A DNA stretch of 5,740 nucleotides from JAJPXI01 sp045595705 (GTDB lineage: Bacteria > Bacillota > Clostridia > Oscillospirales > Oscillospiraceae), in NCBI GenBank assembly GCA_045595705.1, contig JAZOBA010000118.1, positions 1 through 5,740 of the forward strand, given 5' to 3'. How positions within the stretch are numbered: the stretch's first letter is position 1; every line of letters begins with the position of its first letter. Made by a program: the position numbers and the translations under genes. Of the stretch, positions 4,321 to 5,740 are shown piece by piece. The notes under the pieces are model-generated. The model saw only the letters and a program-made list of their open reading frames with translations, was not told the origin of the DNA and searched no databases.

Positions 4321-4641
4321 ATTTTCACCCCGGCAACCAAATGAAATTTTTTGCAGAATTTCCTCACTTTTTGCGGTAAAAATGATTCCTTTTCTGCTGT
4401 TTTATATCCTTCACACTGCATAAAAAAGCTTCACATAACACCACAAAATAATAAAGACTACGAAAAGTTTTACACATTTTCCACACCCTTTTCCACAACC
4501 TTCAATCCATTGTGCGGCAATGTGTTCGACGCTTTTCCCCAAAAATTCCCACCAACCTGTACCGCAATTTCTTCCATTTGGAAAACGCGATTTTTACTTT
4601 ACATAATTCCGGATTTTAAATAAGAGAAAACCGGGGCTTCA
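4321..4641. other. AT-rich gene-free spacer with a DnaA-box-like cluster
   Basis: I see no gene on either strand here. The open frame 4351-4623 on the plus strand starts at TTG, has no ribosome site and reads as aromatic low-complexity protein. The notable content is three plus-strand 9-mers matching the relaxed DnaA box TTWTNCACA: TTTTACACA (4468-4476), TTTTCCACA (4477-4485) and TTTTCCACA (4489-4497). The first two touch, and the third starts 12 bases after the second. AT-rich tracts flank the cluster. This style recalls clostridial replication-origin spacers, but no dnaA, dnaN or rpmH is in view, so I treat it as a candidate DnaA-binding site only. Confidence 0.4.
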
Positions 4642-4652
4642 TCAACCCCGGT
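4625..4652 (-). terminator. tsaD terminator overlapping its stop codon
   Basis: On the minus strand ACCGGGG (4652-4646) pairs with CCCCGGT (4636-4630) around a 9-base loop, and TTTCTC follows. The 5' arm encodes the last residues of TsaD, and the stop TGA (4644-4642) sits in the loop with a second in-frame TGA right after it. Confidence 0.78.
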
Positions 4653-5652
4653 CAATCTCTCTTGTGGCATAGGCATTCAGGTCCATTCCGGCGGTATTTC
4701 CGGCCAGATACTCGTAGTATCCCTGACAGCCGATCATAGCGGCGTTATCACCGCACAGCTTCAGATCGGGCAGCCAGAGCTTGCAGTCATGTCGGGCACA
4801 GGCACGCTCCAGGTCGGCCCGGATACGGGAGTTGGCTGCCACGCCGCCGGCGGCGGCTACCCGCTTGCAGCCGGTCATGTTGACCGCTTCCATGACGCGG
4901 GGAATCAGACTGTCGGACACGGCGGCCGAGAAGGAGGCCGCCAGATCGGGCAGGTTCAGCTGCTCCCCTTTCTGCTCGGAATTGTGGATCAGATTGAGCA
5001 CCGCCGTCTTCAAGCCCGAGAAGGACATATCCAGCCGGTGATCGTGAACATTGGCCCGAGGGAATACATAGCGGGTGTCGTCTCCGGTCTGAGACAGCTT
5101 GTCCATGGGTCCGCCGCCGGGGTAGCCAAGGCCCAGCACGCGGGCGGTCTTGTCAAAGCACTCCCCTGCGGCATCGTCCCGGGTGGCACCCAGCACTTGC
5201 ATGTCGGTGTAGTTCTTCACGTGGACAATGGCGGTGGTACCGCCCGAAACGCAAAGACAGATAAAGGGCGGTTCCAGATCGGGGTGGGTCAGATAATTGG
5301 CGGCAATATGCCCCCGCACATGATGGACCGGGATCAGAGGCAGATTGAGCGCATAGGCCACCGACTTGGCAAAGTTGACACCCACCAGCACAGCACCGAT
5401 CAGACCGGGAGCGTAGGTCACCGCCACAGCATCCAGATCGGTCTTTTCCACGCCGGCCTGACGGATGGCCTCATCCACCAGCGGAACAATGGCCTCCACG
5501 TGCTTGCGGGAGGCGATTTCAGGCACCACGCCGCCGTAAATGGCATGCATCTCAGCCGAGGAGGCAATCACCGAGGACAGCACGGTACGGCCGTCTTGGA
5601 CAACGGCGGCTGCAGTCTCGTCACAGGAAGATTCCAAAGCTAAAATCAGCAT
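4642..5652 (-). CDS. tsaD: tRNA N6-adenosine threonylcarbamoyltransferase TsaD, 336 residues
   Basis: TsaD (formerly Gcp/YgjD) transfers the threonylcarbamoyl group to A37 of tRNAs reading ANN codons, working in the cytoplasm with TsaB and TsaE on the product of TsaC. The ASKHA-type fold is marked by the N-terminal ALESSCDET (5-13). The metal-binding pair H111 and H115 lies in PVHHVRGHIAAN, and the third ligand is D302 in CGDNAAMI. The nucleotide loop VSGGTT spans 135-140. Further conserved blocks are DDAAGECFDK (159-168), GYPGGG (176-181), FSGLKTA (211-217) and AAAGGVAANS (266-275). The length is typical and nothing is missing. The ATG at 5652-5650 has AGAAGG 7 bases upstream. It follows the end of another minus-strand gene by 22 bp, suggesting one operon. 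It would act on the tRNA-Thr in this window, since Thr codons are ANN codons. Confidence 0.97.
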   Translation of the reverse strand: MLILALESSCDETAAAVVQDGRTVLSSVIASSAEMHAIYGGVVPEIASRKHVEAIVPLVDEAIRQAGVEKTDLDAVAVTYAPGLIGAVLVGVNFAKSVAYALNLPLIPVHHVRGHIAANYLTHPDLEPPFICLCVSGGTTAIVHVKNYTDMQVLGATRDDAAGECFDKTARVLGLGYPGGGPMDKLSQTGDDTRYVFPRANVHDHRLDMSFSGLKTAVLNLIHNSEQKGEQLNLPDLAASFSAAVSDSLIPRVMEAVNMTGCKRVAAAGGVAANSRIRADLERACARHDCKLWLPDLKLCGDNAAMIGCQGYYEYLAGNTAGMDLNAYATREIDRG

Positions 5653-5674
5653 AACTACACCTTCTTTGGTGAAA

Positions 5675-5740
5675 TCAGATTTTCAAGTCCTCTGCCTCGA
5701 CCCATTCATCCACCCAATCGGTGAGTGCATGAATCTCCTC
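5675..5740 (-). CDS. C-terminal end of an unidentified gene upstream of tsaD (partial)
   Basis: From the window edge the minus strand is open for 21 codons (EEIHALTDWVDEWVEAEDLK plus I) up to TGA at 5677-5675. The tail is acidic and likely helical, with two DxW/EWVE segments. I do not recognise the protein. In many Firmicutes the genes before tsaD are tsaB, tsaE or rimI, but this tail shows nothing diagnostic of them. The short gap to tsaD supports co-transcription and supports that this is a real gene end. Confidence 0.5.
   Translation of the reverse strand, partial: EEIHALTDWVDEWVEAEDLKI

Noticed and set aside
4351..4623. 90-codon plus-strand frame in the spacer beside tsaD
   Set aside because: TTG start without ribosome site; composition of AT-rich non-coding DNA.
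4789..5643. 284-codon open frame on the plus strand across tsaD
   Set aside because: Antisense to tsaD, whose motifs are complete; His/Gly/Gln-rich translation is a codon shadow.

Overview
The window looks like a chromosomal segment of a Gram-positive anaerobe of the Clostridia. The Oscillospiraceae/Ruminococcaceae side (Faecalibacterium/Gemmiger/Subdoligranulum-like) is my best guess. The reasons are purine-rich Shine-Dalgarno sites before nearly every gene, sigma-A-type promoters, GC-rich genes separated by AT-rich spacers, a split FeoA/FeoB system followed by a small Cys-rich membrane protein, and a rubrerythrin remnant beside a BFD-type [2Fe-2S] protein. The genus is inferred from style only.

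Left part (1-921) is an AT-rich patch. Bases 1-117 (minus) carry the start of a decayed insertion-sequence helix-turn-helix protein with a frameshift and a stop. A strong hairpin at 124-159 lies directly in front of it. A plus-strand gene follows (365-784) for a YbjN-like protein with its own promoter. Right after it the sequence switches to GC-rich and reads as the last 32 codons of a rubrerythrin (823-921). The rubrerythrin gene has apparently been beheaded by the AT-rich DNA.

Bases 922-1430: an intact 57-residue BFD-like [2Fe-2S] protein (946-1119), a terminator hairpin, a roughly 220-bp hairpin-rich block with imperfect inverted ends (1165-1383), and a two-way terminator (1385-1417) where it meets the minus-strand genes.

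Bases 1431-4112 (minus) are a ferrous-iron uptake locus: feoA (3793-4005), feoB (1637-3640) and a Cys-rich FeoB-associated membrane protein (1431-1601). feoA and feoB are separated by a terminator, and each has its own promoter region. Three copies of a GTTAG-N6-CTAAC palindrome sit on these promoters and suggest control by one metal-sensing repressor. FeoB moves Fe2+ across the membrane, FeoA is its cytoplasmic partner, and the Cys-rich protein is a family-specific accessory. The BFD protein and lost rubrerythrin would belong to iron and peroxide handling.

Bases 4113-4641 hold a tRNA-Thr(CGT) on the minus strand with a consensus promoter and a terminator that begins at the A of its encoded CCA. 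Beyond it is an AT-rich gene-free spacer with an operator-like inverted repeat and three close matches to the relaxed DnaA box.

Bases 4642-5740 (minus) hold tsaD, a tRNA t6A-modification gene, and the last 21 codons of an upstream gene that I cannot identify, probably in the same operon.
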